A DNA stretch of 57,757 nucleotides. Source: a bacterium (GTDB taxonomy: Bacteria > Bacteroidota > Rhodothermia > Balneolales > M1805). Shown piece by piece: positions 37,900-47,585 of the stretch (position 1 is the first letter of the stretch; every line of letters starts with the position of its first letter). The stretch is from NCBI GenBank assembly GCA_006226965.1, contig SBGQ01000065.1:1-57757 (forward strand), read 5' to 3'. A program made the position numbers and the translations under genes. The notes under the pieces were generated by a model. That model saw nothing but the letters and a program-made list of their open reading frames with translations. It was not told the DNA's origin and did not search any database.

Positions 37900-38661
37900 T
37901 TAATTGTAAGAATCTATCTCAAAATCGAGCGTTGGATCGGCAGAGCTCAATTCTAAATGAAAATCCAACGGAGTGTCGCCAATATACAAATTCAATTTGT
38001 GTTCTTTAACCATTTCAAGGATTGCCAAAAAGGTAACAACTAGTGCAATTCGGGAGCGCACATCTTCACATAGTTGAATAAACGAACTGCGGCCTTTACG
38101 TTTAAGTGATTCCACCACAAAGTGCATTTGTTGTTCAATGGTGGTTTCAAACTTTTCAATTTTATGTTTAACCGGTTCTTTTTTGTGAATAAGCATTACC
38201 TGCTTGAAAGCGGCCATCAAATCGAATAGAGAAATATCTCGCAAGGCTTCACCGCTGTCAACTTCGGGTTCAACTGTATCGGTTTCATGAAATCCGCGGC
38301 TATACTTTAATTGAGCTTTTTGGTCGAGTACGGAAAGTTCTTCACCCACTTCTTTATAACGTTTGTATTCCAAAAGTGCTTGAACGAGTTCGTAACGCGG
38401 GTCTTCTTCCGGCTCTAATTCATCTTCCGATTTTTCACTCGGAATCATCATTTTAGCTTTTATGGACATCAACATACTTGCCATATAAATAAACTCAGAG
38501 GCAACTTGTAAATCGAGTTCATCTAAAAAGTGAATGTATTCCAGAAATTGATCGGTAATGTAAGCGATGGGAATATTGTACACATCGAGTTCATCCCGCT
38601 TTATGAAAAAGAGGAGCAAGTCTAACGGACCCTCAAAATTCTGGAGCTGAACCCGGTACAT
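37900..38661 (-). CDS. scpA: Segregation and condensation protein A
   Basis: 253 residues matching ScpA (kleisin) over its length: the N-terminal YRVQLQNFEGPLDLLLFFIKRDELDVYNIPIAYITDQFLEYI signature, the acidic middle (EKSEDELEPEEDP), and the C-terminal winged helix (FIQLCEDVRSRIALVVTFLAILEMVKEHKLNL). It bridges SMC heads in the condensin complex with ScpB. No scpB or smc gene is in the window. The start lies 3 bp after the stop of the epimerase gene, so the two are co-transcribed. The M28 gene is 27 bp downstream. Confidence 0.96.
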   Translation of the reverse strand: MYRVQLQNFEGPLDLLLFFIKRDELDVYNIPIAYITDQFLEYIHFLDELDLQVASEFIYMASMLMSIKAKMMIPSEKSEDELEPEEDPRYELVQALLEYKRYKEVGEELSVLDQKAQLKYSRGFHETDTVEPEVDSGEALRDISLFDLMAAFKQVMLIHKKEPVKHKIEKFETTIEQQMHFVVESLKRKGRSSFIQLCEDVRSRIALVVTFLAILEMVKEHKLNLYIGDTPLDFHLELSSADPTLDFEIDSYN

Positions 38662-38664
38662 GAA

Positions 38665-39591
38665 TTACGATTTTAACTTCTTTTTAAACCAACCAACCGT
38701 TTCGGCTAATCCGATTTTTAAATCATACTGACATTTCCAGCCTAATTCCGATTCAATTTTTTTGGTTGATATCACACTCCTCATTTGTTCACCGGCTTTT
38801 GCAGGTTTGTATTCTTCCGGAGTTGATGTAAGCGTAAGTTGTTTGATGTTTCTGAACAGCGTTACAACAGAAGTTTCTTTTTGCGTACCCACGTTAAAAA
38901 TGCCTGATTTTGAATAATGTAAAGCTTTGAGGTTAGCCTGAACCACATCTTTTACATACACATAATCACGTGTTTGTAATCCGTTTCCGTTTATAAATAC
39001 AGGTTCGTTTTGTAACATTTTTTCAATGAAAATGGCAACAACACCAGCTTCACCGTGCGGATTTTGACGAGGCCCGTACACGTTGGCATAACGTAACGCA
39101 TTCCATTGAATACCATACGTTTGTTCATAGAAAAACAAATAGCGCTCGGTTACTAATTTGGTAATTCCATAAGGAGAAAGTGGCTGTAAGGGATGATTTT
39201 CGTCCTGAGGTGTGTATTCTGGTTCTCCGTAAATAGCACCACCGGTGGATGCAAACATCACTTTTTTGAGTCCGTTTTTTCTGCCGGATTCCATCAGATT
39301 AAGAAAACCTTTTACATTGATATCCGCATCAAAAATGGGGTCGGCAACAGAACGGCGAACATCCATTTGTGCAGCCTGATGAATAAGTACTTCGAATTGT
39401 TCTTTTTCCCACAGATGAGCTATTTCTTCACTACGAATATCCAACTTATGAAAAATGGCACCGGGATTTAAGTTGGCCACAAAACCGCCGCTTAAATCGT
39501 CGATAATGTGAACTTCATGCCCTTCATTTACTAAGCCGTCAACAATGTGAGAACCGATAAAACCGGCGCCGCCGGATACTACAATTTTCAT
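38665..39591 (-). CDS. NAD-dependent sugar-nucleotide epimerase (extended SDR)
   Basis: 308 residues, Rossmann fold. The cofactor motif GGAGFIGS is at residues 7-14, Asp31/Asp32 after the second strand favours NAD, HQAA is at 71-74, and the catalytic triad is Ser115/Thr116 with Tyr141 and Lys145 in YGITK. The C-terminal half carries LRYANVYGPRQNPHGEAGVVAIF and NGNGLQTRDYVYVKDV. It is closest to UDP-glucose 4-epimerase (GalE-like) and to dTDP-sugar dehydratase relatives. The substrate, probably a UDP- or dTDP-hexose for envelope glycans, cannot be told apart here. Upstream partner of scpA. Confidence 0.9.
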   Translation of the reverse strand: MKIVVSGGAGFIGSHIVDGLVNEGHEVHIIDDLSGGFVANLNPGAIFHKLDIRSEEIAHLWEKEQFEVLIHQAAQMDVRRSVADPIFDADINVKGFLNLMESGRKNGLKKVMFASTGGAIYGEPEYTPQDENHPLQPLSPYGITKLVTERYLFFYEQTYGIQWNALRYANVYGPRQNPHGEAGVVAIFIEKMLQNEPVFINGNGLQTRDYVYVKDVVQANLKALHYSKSGIFNVGTQKETSVVTLFRNIKQLTLTSTPEEYKPAKAGEQMRSVISTKKIESELGWKCQYDLKIGLAETVGWFKKKLKS

Positions 39592-39651
39592 GTAAAATGG
39601 ATATTTCTTGATTTAAAATTCAGCCCAAAATAGGCAATAATCGTTTAAAAC

Positions 39652-42087
39652 TTAAATCTCACCGCAGCTTCCGATTGGTGATCCCGGCGGTAAAGATTCC
39701 TGTTTACGCTTAGGCAACTTTTCCGGATGTTCATTCATTTCTCGGATGAAATTTAACGCATCATAAATCGCATCAACCGAAGTATCTCCGGCTTTCATTT
39801 TCGACTTTTTGGTGAATTTTTGAAACTCATCAACAATATAGCTAAGACTTTTTTTCGCCTCGTTTTGTGCTACAATAGAAACAGAATTGGAATGTGCTGT
39901 TGCTAAAAGTTCTTCTAAAAGCGTTTGTGCGGCTATTCGGTTTATAGATGCTGCATAGTCGGTTTTTGTAATGGATTTATATAATTCAACAATCGGTTTT
40001 GCATAAAGTTCAATAACTCCGGGCATTGAATTATCTAGCATAAATTGTTGTGTAACGCGTTCGAAGCGAGCCGGATGGTATAACAAATTTGCTGTTTGTT
40101 GTATATGTGCTTCGGCAGCCGCAATTGGGTCGAAAAGAGGTAATGTTCTGCCTTTAAACAACTCGCGGCGGTCGTAATAACCGGGTGTTCTTGGGTTTAA
40201 CTGAGCTAATAATTCTTTTTTCAACATGAGGTTTTCAGGACTCATACTTGCTAAAATTGCTTGTAATGCTTCTACTTGATCTTTAGCTGAAACAGGTGTT
40301 ACACTTGTTTCATTATCACCTCGAGAAGCATATCGGTAATTCGCACCGCCTATTAATTTTACGGTCGCTTCTGTTTGATAGCGATGGAAATAATAAAGCG
40401 GAACAAGAACTTCCTGAATGGTTGTCATCGGCATAGATTGCTGAATAGATTGTTCGTTAAAACGGTCTAGAGCTAGTTTTCGGATTGTTAAAACCCGTGA
40501 AAGTTCTTCTGAAGCAGAAACACCGTTATCCCATAAATGAGCTTGCGGATGCGCACCGCCTTGTGCTCTGGCATCCCAATCGGAAATAAATTGAAGATTT
40601 AAATCGGCGGTTTCCTGAATCGTTTTTTCTCTGAATTCTTGGTCTGCCTTTGCACTTCCTTCATCAGAATAGCCGAATTTTACGACTTGTTTATCCCACT
40701 CGCCGATTCCGGTATCATAGGAATCATCAAAAACAATAACTCCGTTTTTTATAGTTACATACGGATGTGGATAATCCATTACGGATGCTCGATTCGAAAC
40801 ACTTGCCGCAAAATTATGCTGAATACCCAGTGTATGTCCCACTTCATGCGCCGATAATTGGCGTAAACGAGCTAAAGCTAATTCCGTCATCGGATTGTTT
40901 TTTGAGTCAAAACCATCGTTAAAGGGCGATAATAATCCGGTTGCAATCAAATAATCCTGACGAACACGAAGGGAACCTAAAGAAACATGGCCTTTTATGA
41001 TTTCACCTGTTCGAGGATCGCTAATCGCTGAACCGTAACTCCAGCCTCGGGTTGAACGATGAACCCATTGAATGACATTGTAACGAACATCAAGCGGATC
41101 TGCGGAATCGGGTAAAACGTTCACTTGAAACGCATTTATAAAACCCGCTGCTTCAAAAGCTTGATTCCACCACCTTGCGCCTTCAATTAATGCAGAACGA
41201 ACTGGTTCAGGTGCGCCGCTATCCACATAATAGACAATCGGTTCAACGGCTTCACTTGGGGCTGTTCCAGGATTTTTCTTTTTGAGGCGATGTTTCATGA
41301 TGAACTGCTTAACCAAAGGCGCTTCAATTGGAGTTGCATAGTCTTGATAACTGATGCCGAAATAACCGCCTTGCGGATGAGATTCTACCGGAGTGAAATC
41401 AGCGTCGGGTAAACGAACGAATGAATGGCGAACGCGAAAGCTCACAAATTCTGCGCTTGGAGTAACAGATCTGATTTGTTGTCCGCTTGGCTGACCCTTT
41501 AAGGTGATAAGAGCTTCCATTTCCACATTGTCCGGAAATGCTTTTTGAACTTCTAACCACAAACTGGAACGGGATGCATCCATAGAATACGAGCCTTGCT
41601 CATTTCTTTTAAGTGTTTGAGCAACTCCGTGTACATCTTGAACGATAAATCCGGTTAAATCAATTAAGACGGAGCCTTTCGTTTCTGCTTCGATGGAAAA
41701 TCCGCCCAAAACGGATTGTGCAAAAGCTTCAGATACGGATTTTGCTTCAGCGGGATTATCAGAAATAGCACGATAGCCAAGGTTGGGTTGAATAAGTAAA
41801 ACTTTGTTACCTATTCGTTTGAAATAAACCACACGATTATCGCCGATTTGACCCCTATCGAGCTCTAAATCATTTGAGCCGATTCCTGTTACTAAAAAAT
41901 TGGCATACAAAAACTCTTTTTCGAATTCATCAATCTGCAAGAAGAGCTTTCCCGATTTTTCATCGGGGTAAATGGTGAAAAATCCTTTTTTTGGCGTGAT
42001 TCCCTTCGTTTTTTCCTGAATAGTTTGCGCCCAAATTGATGATTGAGAAATAAACAAAGCTAATAGTAGAGTAAGAAAAGATTTCAT
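39652..42087 (-). CDS. Secreted HExxHxxGxxH zinc metalloprotease (DUF5117/DUF5118-like)
   Basis: The start is set at ATG 42087 (811 aa) because it opens on a clean signal peptide (MKSFLTLLLALFISQSSIWA, then Q); the longer frame adds 28 hydrophobic residues ahead of it. The N-terminal region GFFTIYPDEKSGKLFLQI matches the DUF5118/DUF5117 family. The active site is HEVGHTLGIQH (414-424), with a likely Met-turn Met437 in SVMDYP, a metzincin-like arrangement. The C-terminal helical region (500-780) includes VPLYYFHRYQTEATVKLIGG. The family is a group of uncharacterised exported proteases common in Bacteroidota. A C-rich SCGEI end is noted without explanation. Confidence 0.9.
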   Translation of the reverse strand: MKSFLTLLLALFISQSSIWAQTIQEKTKGITPKKGFFTIYPDEKSGKLFLQIDEFEKEFLYANFLVTGIGSNDLELDRGQIGDNRVVYFKRIGNKVLLIQPNLGYRAISDNPAEAKSVSEAFAQSVLGGFSIEAETKGSVLIDLTGFIVQDVHGVAQTLKRNEQGSYSMDASRSSLWLEVQKAFPDNVEMEALITLKGQPSGQQIRSVTPSAEFVSFRVRHSFVRLPDADFTPVESHPQGGYFGISYQDYATPIEAPLVKQFIMKHRLKKKNPGTAPSEAVEPIVYYVDSGAPEPVRSALIEGARWWNQAFEAAGFINAFQVNVLPDSADPLDVRYNVIQWVHRSTRGWSYGSAISDPRTGEIIKGHVSLGSLRVRQDYLIATGLLSPFNDGFDSKNNPMTELALARLRQLSAHEVGHTLGIQHNFAASVSNRASVMDYPHPYVTIKNGVIVFDDSYDTGIGEWDKQVVKFGYSDEGSAKADQEFREKTIQETADLNLQFISDWDARAQGGAHPQAHLWDNGVSASEELSRVLTIRKLALDRFNEQSIQQSMPMTTIQEVLVPLYYFHRYQTEATVKLIGGANYRYASRGDNETSVTPVSAKDQVEALQAILASMSPENLMLKKELLAQLNPRTPGYYDRRELFKGRTLPLFDPIAAAEAHIQQTANLLYHPARFERVTQQFMLDNSMPGVIELYAKPIVELYKSITKTDYAASINRIAAQTLLEELLATAHSNSVSIVAQNEAKKSLSYIVDEFQKFTKKSKMKAGDTSVDAIYDALNFIREMNEHPEKLPKRKQESLPPGSPIGSCGEI

Positions 42088-42188
42088 AGAACTCAGTTTT
42101 AAGAAATGAAAAAGCAAAAGCAAAATAGTAAAAGAGAATGGCTTAAAAACAGTTTTTAAAACTCTTAACAAGTAGTAAGAATTAACTA

Positions 42189-43079
42189 TCAGTTTGGAGA
42201 AAGAATACTGCTTAAACGATTAGGGTAATCGGTGATAATTCCATCAACACCCATTATCAGGAGGTTTTCCATGTCCTTTTTTTCATTGACAGTCCACGGA
42301 ATTACGGTCATACCCAGTTGGTGCGCATGAGCTAAGACGGAATCGTTCACATTGGTGAAATAAGGGTTCCATGAATAGGGTGTAAAACCAAGTTTTTCTG
42401 TCAGCGATTCTAAAGATTCACCGCCTCCGTTTAACACATCTAATCGTATTGAGGGGTCTTGAGCGCGCATTTGTCTCAGAATTTCTAAATCGAAAGACTG
42501 AACATTACAACGTTTTGCGATGCCTAGTTCATAAATAGCTGCTATGGTTAATTTGGCAAATTCATCCGGTTGAGGAACGAGTTCGCCATACCATGATTTG
42601 GAACTTTTGATTTCGATATTATAACGAACAGATTTTAATCCTTTTTTTTTGGTGTAAGCGTCTATTTGTTGAACCATTTCTTTGAATAATGGTTTTGCAG
42701 AAGGAATAGATTGTTGTTCAGGAAATTTCGGATTGGTTCGCAGGCCGACATCAAAGGCACTGATTTCATCATAATTCATCTGATAAAACAAATACTTTTT
42801 TTCTTCGGTCGAGTCCAATGCCGTTCCGTCCGGTTTGGTTGTGAAAACGGGATTAAACCAAGGTTCATGAGAAATCACTAATTGTCCGTCTTTCGAAACC
42901 GCTACATCTAATTCTAAAGTTGTAGATCCGTGGTCAACAGCCAGTTTAAAAGCAGGAATGGTATTTTCAGGTGCTAATCCGCGTGTTCCGCGATGTCCCT
43001 GAATATCGAACGTAGATTTTGAATCAGAACAGCCGTAAACAATTACCGAAATCAATAAAAATCGAAAAAAAGAATTCAT
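42189..43079 (-). CDS. Glycerophosphodiester phosphodiesterase lipoprotein
   Basis: 296 residues. The lipobox VIVYGC lipidates Cys17. The GDPD TIM-barrel motifs are intact: QGHRGTRGLAPENT (His29, Arg30, Glu39), LELDVAVSKDGQLVISHEP (Glu57, Asp59, His71), YNIEIKSSK, and WTVNEKKDMENLLIMGVDGIITDYP. It hydrolyses deacylated phospholipids to glycerol-3-phosphate and an alcohol in the periplasm, and may feed phosphate or glycerol recovery. The ATG follows directly on the stop codon of the upstream kinase gene with no spacer, so the two are coupled. Confidence 0.93.
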   Translation of the reverse strand: MNSFFRFLLISVIVYGCSDSKSTFDIQGHRGTRGLAPENTIPAFKLAVDHGSTTLELDVAVSKDGQLVISHEPWFNPVFTTKPDGTALDSTEEKKYLFYQMNYDEISAFDVGLRTNPKFPEQQSIPSAKPLFKEMVQQIDAYTKKKGLKSVRYNIEIKSSKSWYGELVPQPDEFAKLTIAAIYELGIAKRCNVQSFDLEILRQMRAQDPSIRLDVLNGGGESLESLTEKLGFTPYSWNPYFTNVNDSVLAHAHQLGMTVIPWTVNEKKDMENLLIMGVDGIITDYPNRLSSILSPN

Positions 43080-44261
43080 CTAAAACTCAATGCTTTGTAA
43101 TGGCAAATGAACGGTAAATGTAGAGCCGATTTTTGGTTCACTTTCAACAGAAATCGACCCTTTGAATAGTTGAATAAAATAACTGCTGGTGAACAATCCA
43201 AGTCCGGTTGCGGATTCTCCGTTGGTACCGTATTGGTTTATTTTGTGAAACGGCTCAAAAATAGCTTCCTGTTTTTCCTTTGGAATTCCGATTCCGTTAT
43301 CACGCACGCTAACATGTGCCATTCTTTTTTCTTGTGATAAAGACACCTCGATTATACCGCCGTTTGAGGTGTATTTAATGGCGTTGTTAATCAAGTTAAA
43401 TAATACACGTTTTGCTTTCGGAATATCAACCTCAACATAAAGAGGTATGTGCGCTCTTTTAAATACAAGTTGATGTTTTTTGGCCAAAGCGGGTCCGTGC
43501 ATAACGTCGCAAACTTCTTGCGCAAGCCAGTTTAAATCAACTTTTATTGTGTTTAATTCGATGCGTTCGAGCTCTAAAAGGGCAATTTCATTTAGCTGGT
43601 CTACCAAGTCAGCTACGTTGGAAAGTCCAAATCGCATTCGTTTCAGAATGTCGAGTTTATAATCAATCGGTTGCTGATGGCGAATTCCTTGCTCCAACAT
43701 ATCCATGAAACCGATTACGGCAGAAAGCGGACTCCTGATATCGTGCGTGGTTAAACTGAGAATGTTGTTTTTAAATCCGATTACCTGTTCAAGCTGCTTT
43801 TGTTTTCTGCTGATAGATTCATTTTGATAACGTAGAGTCGCTGTTTGGTTTGCTAATTCCAATTCTTTTGCCATCAAACAAGAATAAACTTCCATGAGCG
43901 CTAAAATCTGTAATGACTCGCTTTTAGGTAAACCGATGTAACCAACAGTTACATTTCCGATTAATATGGGCGCACATACAGCTTCACGGGTTACACAAAT
44001 TTCTCCGTGGAACAGCTTGTCTTCTTGCTCAGCTTCAAAATGGACTTCAAGTGGAAATGGCGGTACAAAAGCAAGAGGTACATCATCTTCAACACTTAGA
44101 AAAACAGCACCACCGGTGGAATTAGTAAAGTTAATTAATTTCTTAAGGTGCTTTTCGAGGGCAATAAGGGGTTCGGCATCCCTAACCTGAACATCTTGTG
44201 CAGCTTTGAGACGATCGGGATGATTCCTGAATGATTCGGTGATAATAGTAGCTTGCGACAT
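43080..44261 (-). CDS. GAF-type sensor histidine kinase
   Basis: The start chosen is ATG 44261 (393 aa); an in-frame TTG at 44324 would add 21 residues without a recognisable feature. There is no transmembrane segment, so it is cytosolic. Residues about 30-135 form a GAF-like sensor (STGGAVFLSVEDD; VCAPILIGNVTVGYIGLP), 135-165 a coiled coil, then HisKA with His173 in LTTHDIRSPLSAVIGF, and HATPase with NLINNAIKYT, DNGIGIP and GLGLFTSSYFI. No response regulator is adjacent, so its partner is elsewhere. It lies in the middle of the minus-strand block and abuts the GDPD gene. Confidence 0.92.
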   Translation of the reverse strand: MSQATIITESFRNHPDRLKAAQDVQVRDAEPLIALEKHLKKLINFTNSTGGAVFLSVEDDVPLAFVPPFPLEVHFEAEQEDKLFHGEICVTREAVCAPILIGNVTVGYIGLPKSESLQILALMEVYSCLMAKELELANQTATLRYQNESISRKQKQLEQVIGFKNNILSLTTHDIRSPLSAVIGFMDMLEQGIRHQQPIDYKLDILKRMRFGLSNVADLVDQLNEIALLELERIELNTIKVDLNWLAQEVCDVMHGPALAKKHQLVFKRAHIPLYVEVDIPKAKRVLFNLINNAIKYTSNGGIIEVSLSQEKRMAHVSVRDNGIGIPKEKQEAIFEPFHKINQYGTNGESATGLGLFTSSYFIQLFKGSISVESEPKIGSTFTVHLPLQSIEF

Positions 44262-44400
44262 CTGTACGTTTCGAATTACCCTAAAGCGTTCACCGAACGT
44301 ACAAAATTCAACAGGGTTTGACAAGCCGATACGCCGAAAAAATCGGCTAAATATGCAAAATAAAACAAGTTTTAAGGATCTAACGAAAAGCGGAATAGTG

Positions 44401-46461
44401 TTAATACCCGGTAACTAAACGATATTCTCTTTGAATTAAGTAGCGATGTTGTTCTCTATCAGAAGCTAATTCCAGTTTACTTAAAAATAATTTTGCCGCT
44501 TCTTTTTGCTGATTCATCCATAAATAATGCGCCCATCGAAGGTATGCCCGAATGTAGTCGAAATCTGGTTTTCCTTGCATCAGTTGGGTGGTAAGCTTTT
44601 GTGTAAGCTTTGTGTCCTTAGTTTGAATCACAAAATCAATTAATAAGGCATGAAATAAGGTTGATGATGATGCTAAAGCAAATTCCGGGTTGTGTTTATA
44701 AACCAACTGTAAGAAAGTTTCTAGATGGTCTGTATTTCGATAATCCCAAAATGAGGAGGTTTCCGAGATTTTTGGAATTAAAACGGTTTTGATAGAATCG
44801 GCTTTTTCAGATTGCCTGATTACAAGAAAGTAATCGTACAAGGCGAGTAAAGACCGGGTGTCAGGGTGTGTATTAAGTAATGCAAAAACAGAATCGGTCT
44901 CTTCGGATTTTAACAAACGAATCGCTTTTTGATAACGAAACCATGAATTCCAAGTTGAATCACTTAATTCTATTCCATTATTCAAAATGGAATTTTGTGC
45001 AACGCTATCGCTTTCGGCAACAGCTTTTTGGTATAAATCATACAATTGATACCCGGGTGAGATTTTTCTCGGACACGATTTTTCGAAAAGTGATGGTCTG
45101 GCGAAAACAAGTTGTGCCTGCTTTTTTTCTGTGCTGTCTATAAGAATAGCAGATTGATATTCTTGCCATTTATTGAAGGTGTTTTCGAATAAATTGTGAT
45201 CCCAGTTTCCGGCATAAAACGATTTTACAGTTTCGTATTCCTCGTTTTGCTCCATAAATTGGATAAATGCTCCGGTTTTGTAATAGGCATTTGAGCTTGA
45301 GCGAGTATAAAAACCGAAGAAACTAAACAGGTCTTTCATTTCCTCTTTACCGGGTGAGCCGCCCGCGGCTACAAACTCCTGCAAGGTGAGGTTGCTCGAA
45401 ACATCAGGGTCGGAGGCGGTTGCTAAACCTTCAACCAAGCCCATGTTCCAGTTGGCGTGAATGAGATTGTTTGACCAATTTTTTGCCAAAAGATGAGCAA
45501 GTTCATGGCGTATCACACCCCTGAAACTTAGATAATCGATATGAATTTGATGGTCATCGAGCCAAACAGGTGTGTATTGCGTGTACTTAGCTCCTGTTAA
45601 TTCTTTTTTTTGCCAAGGGTGATTGTACAAGAAAATCTGAATAGGTTTTTCATCCACGGTATTCCATTGTAGTTGGAGTTCATCCCAATGAAAGCGAGTT
45701 TCTTTTACTAAAAAGGCAATCTCAGTACTGTCAATAAATGAAGAATCGTAATGGATATAAATATTTTTGTTGAACTGTAAACCCTTGAGTTCCGACGCCA
45801 ATTCTTTGGAGGTGCGAATAATTCCCAAACTCCTGAAATTGATAAACAATACACTTAAGGTGATAAAAAATAAGAGTACTCGTTTTATATCAATAGTTGT
45901 TCGTTGTAATTCATGTAATAAAACAGCCCAAATTAATATGTAAAATCTGTAGATGATTAATGCTGTAGGGAATCGTAGCTGTTCATCATAAATCGGCCCG
46001 GGCCAATATGCCCAAATGGGATTGTACAGATAAACAACAGGACTGTTTAAAAACTCAACGCCGGGTAAAATTACACTAATGAATAAAAGAAGTAATGCCG
46101 ATACCGTTTTTGGAAAAGCAGTATATCTAAAACAAATTCGAACAATAGACTGCGCCAGTAAAACACTCGTTATGGGTATGCTCAGCCAAAACAAACTTCC
46201 TGAAACATCAAAACACCCTTTAAAAACATCGGATACAAACAGCGGAACGGCACTTAATAAAGGCAGAACGAGATGTGAATTGATAAACCGTGATTGAGAA
46301 GAAACGGTTTTAATTTGTAGAAAAGCCGCGATTAATGAGATGATTGCCGCAGATTCCAGATTCAAATTTCTGATAAGCGGGAAAAAAAGAAAGCCTATTC
46401 CTAGAAAGAAATAGGCTAAAACGTAGAATTTGTATGTTGAAAAAAAGTGTTTAACAGACAT
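44401..46461 (-). CDS. Integral-membrane HExxH (gluzincin-like) peptidase, unknown
   Basis: The start is set at ATG 46461 (686 aa), one codon after a TTG. Residues 10-215 contain about six or seven hydrophobic helices. A soluble part follows with a peptidase-MA-like domain: GVIRHELAHLLAKNW (HELAH at 319-323) and a third-ligand candidate Glu344 in NMGLVEGLA, the spacing of gluzincins. Residues 430-686 are helical with TPR-like units (WFRYQKAIRLLKSEETDSVFALLNTHPDTRSLLALYDYF). This arrangement of membrane domain, zinc peptidase and helical repeats could place the protease in the periplasm for envelope protein turnover. I do not recognise the family. Confidence 0.72.
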   Translation of the reverse strand: MSVKHFFSTYKFYVLAYFFLGIGFLFFPLIRNLNLESAAIISLIAAFLQIKTVSSQSRFINSHLVLPLLSAVPLFVSDVFKGCFDVSGSLFWLSIPITSVLLAQSIVRICFRYTAFPKTVSALLLLFISVILPGVEFLNSPVVYLYNPIWAYWPGPIYDEQLRFPTALIIYRFYILIWAVLLHELQRTTIDIKRVLLFFITLSVLFINFRSLGIIRTSKELASELKGLQFNKNIYIHYDSSFIDSTEIAFLVKETRFHWDELQLQWNTVDEKPIQIFLYNHPWQKKELTGAKYTQYTPVWLDDHQIHIDYLSFRGVIRHELAHLLAKNWSNNLIHANWNMGLVEGLATASDPDVSSNLTLQEFVAAGGSPGKEEMKDLFSFFGFYTRSSSNAYYKTGAFIQFMEQNEEYETVKSFYAGNWDHNLFENTFNKWQEYQSAILIDSTEKKQAQLVFARPSLFEKSCPRKISPGYQLYDLYQKAVAESDSVAQNSILNNGIELSDSTWNSWFRYQKAIRLLKSEETDSVFALLNTHPDTRSLLALYDYFLVIRQSEKADSIKTVLIPKISETSSFWDYRNTDHLETFLQLVYKHNPEFALASSSTLFHALLIDFVIQTKDTKLTQKLTTQLMQGKPDFDYIRAYLRWAHYLWMNQQKEAAKLFLSKLELASDREQHRYLIQREYRLVTGY

Positions 46462-46512
46462 CAAAAAAAGAATCTAATTCTAAGGTGAATGTTGTAAAAG
46501 CACCGTTACAAA

Positions 46513-47367
46513 TCAACTCTTAAATAGATTCAATAAAACGAAGAAAATGTTTTCTTTTCGTTCTGCTAAACGGCGAGTGAAATAGGGCACCCACATAGTA
46601 CCGTAAGGAACGTAAACGCGAACATTATAGCCTTCAGAAGCCAATTTTTCCATGGTTGACATTCGCATTCCGTATAACATTTGAAACTCAAAACGCTCTT
46701 TGGAAACACCTTTTTGTTTGGTGTAATCAATTACATATTGAATGAGCTCATCATCATGAGAAGCAATTCGCGGGTAAGCCGTATTGTCTATTAAATGTTT
46801 TGCATAAGCTTTATAGGCTTCGCGAATCGACGGCATATCTTTAATGGCAATCGAGGCATCTTCTTTATAGGCTCCCTTACAAATACGAACATCGCCGCCT
46901 AATTTGGCTAAATCTTCGATATCGGCTTTGGTTCTTTTTAAATACGCTTGAATTACAATGCCGACAACTTTGCTGCCATATTTAGATAATGCTTCTTTGT
47001 ATAGGTCGATAGTTACTTGAGTATAAGGCGAGCCTTCCATATCGATGCGAACAAACTGTTTGTTTACTTTTGCGACATCTAAAAGCTTAAATAAATTCGT
47101 CTTGCAATATTCGCGGTCGATATCTAAGCCCATCATGGTTAATTTGATGGAGATGGTTGAATCGAGTCCGTTTGCTTCAATATTCTTAATTAAATCGATG
47201 TATTCCTGAACGGTATCATCCGCAACCTTACGATCGGTTACGTTTTCGCCAAGCAAATCCAGAGTGACTTTAATTTTCTTTGAGTTTAACTCTTTAACCT
47301 TTGAAATACATTGGTTAAAGGTTTCTCCGGCTACAAATCGCTTTGCAAAAATAAAAGGTAGTTTCAT
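46513..47367 (-). CDS. Proline dehydrogenase
   Basis: 284 residues, monofunctional. The FAD-binding TIM-barrel motifs are in order: LDLLGENV, DSTISIKLTMMG, FVRIDMEGSPY, VGIVIQAYLKRT, DVRICKGAYKE, PRIASHDDELI, EFQMLYGMR, and the C-terminal VRVYVPYGTMWVPYFTRRLAERKEN. It oxidises L-proline to pyrroline-5-carboxylate and passes electrons to the quinone pool. The partner P5C dehydrogenase is not nearby; the biosynthetic ProC is at 53091. The gene starts the long minus-strand block and diverges from the chemoreceptor across 218 bp. Confidence 0.95.
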   Translation of the reverse strand: MKLPFIFAKRFVAGETFNQCISKVKELNSKKIKVTLDLLGENVTDRKVADDTVQEYIDLIKNIEANGLDSTISIKLTMMGLDIDREYCKTNLFKLLDVAKVNKQFVRIDMEGSPYTQVTIDLYKEALSKYGSKVVGIVIQAYLKRTKADIEDLAKLGGDVRICKGAYKEDASIAIKDMPSIREAYKAYAKHLIDNTAYPRIASHDDELIQYVIDYTKQKGVSKERFEFQMLYGMRMSTMEKLASEGYNVRVYVPYGTMWVPYFTRRLAERKENIFFVLLNLFKS

Positions 47368-47585
47368 ATATGTAGGCTATCCTGCTGGTCAATTTTTCAA
47401 GTTGCAAATATCGCTATTTTTTAAGCGAAAAGCGCTATTTCAAGGAAAAGGGTGTAATTAATTTTTTTAGTAAAATCGAGCAAAAATTTTACAAGATTTG
47501 AGTATTTATATAAGTGTTTCGAGGAATTAAGACTAAAAAATCTTATATCTTACACGTTTAGATTATCACACAATTTTGATTTGGT

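Noticed and set aside
47368-47585. Hairpins and CGCTATTT repeats in the proline dehydrogenase/chemoreceptor gap
   Set aside because: Stems are short and AT-rich, with no consistent spacing; not distinguishable from chance.
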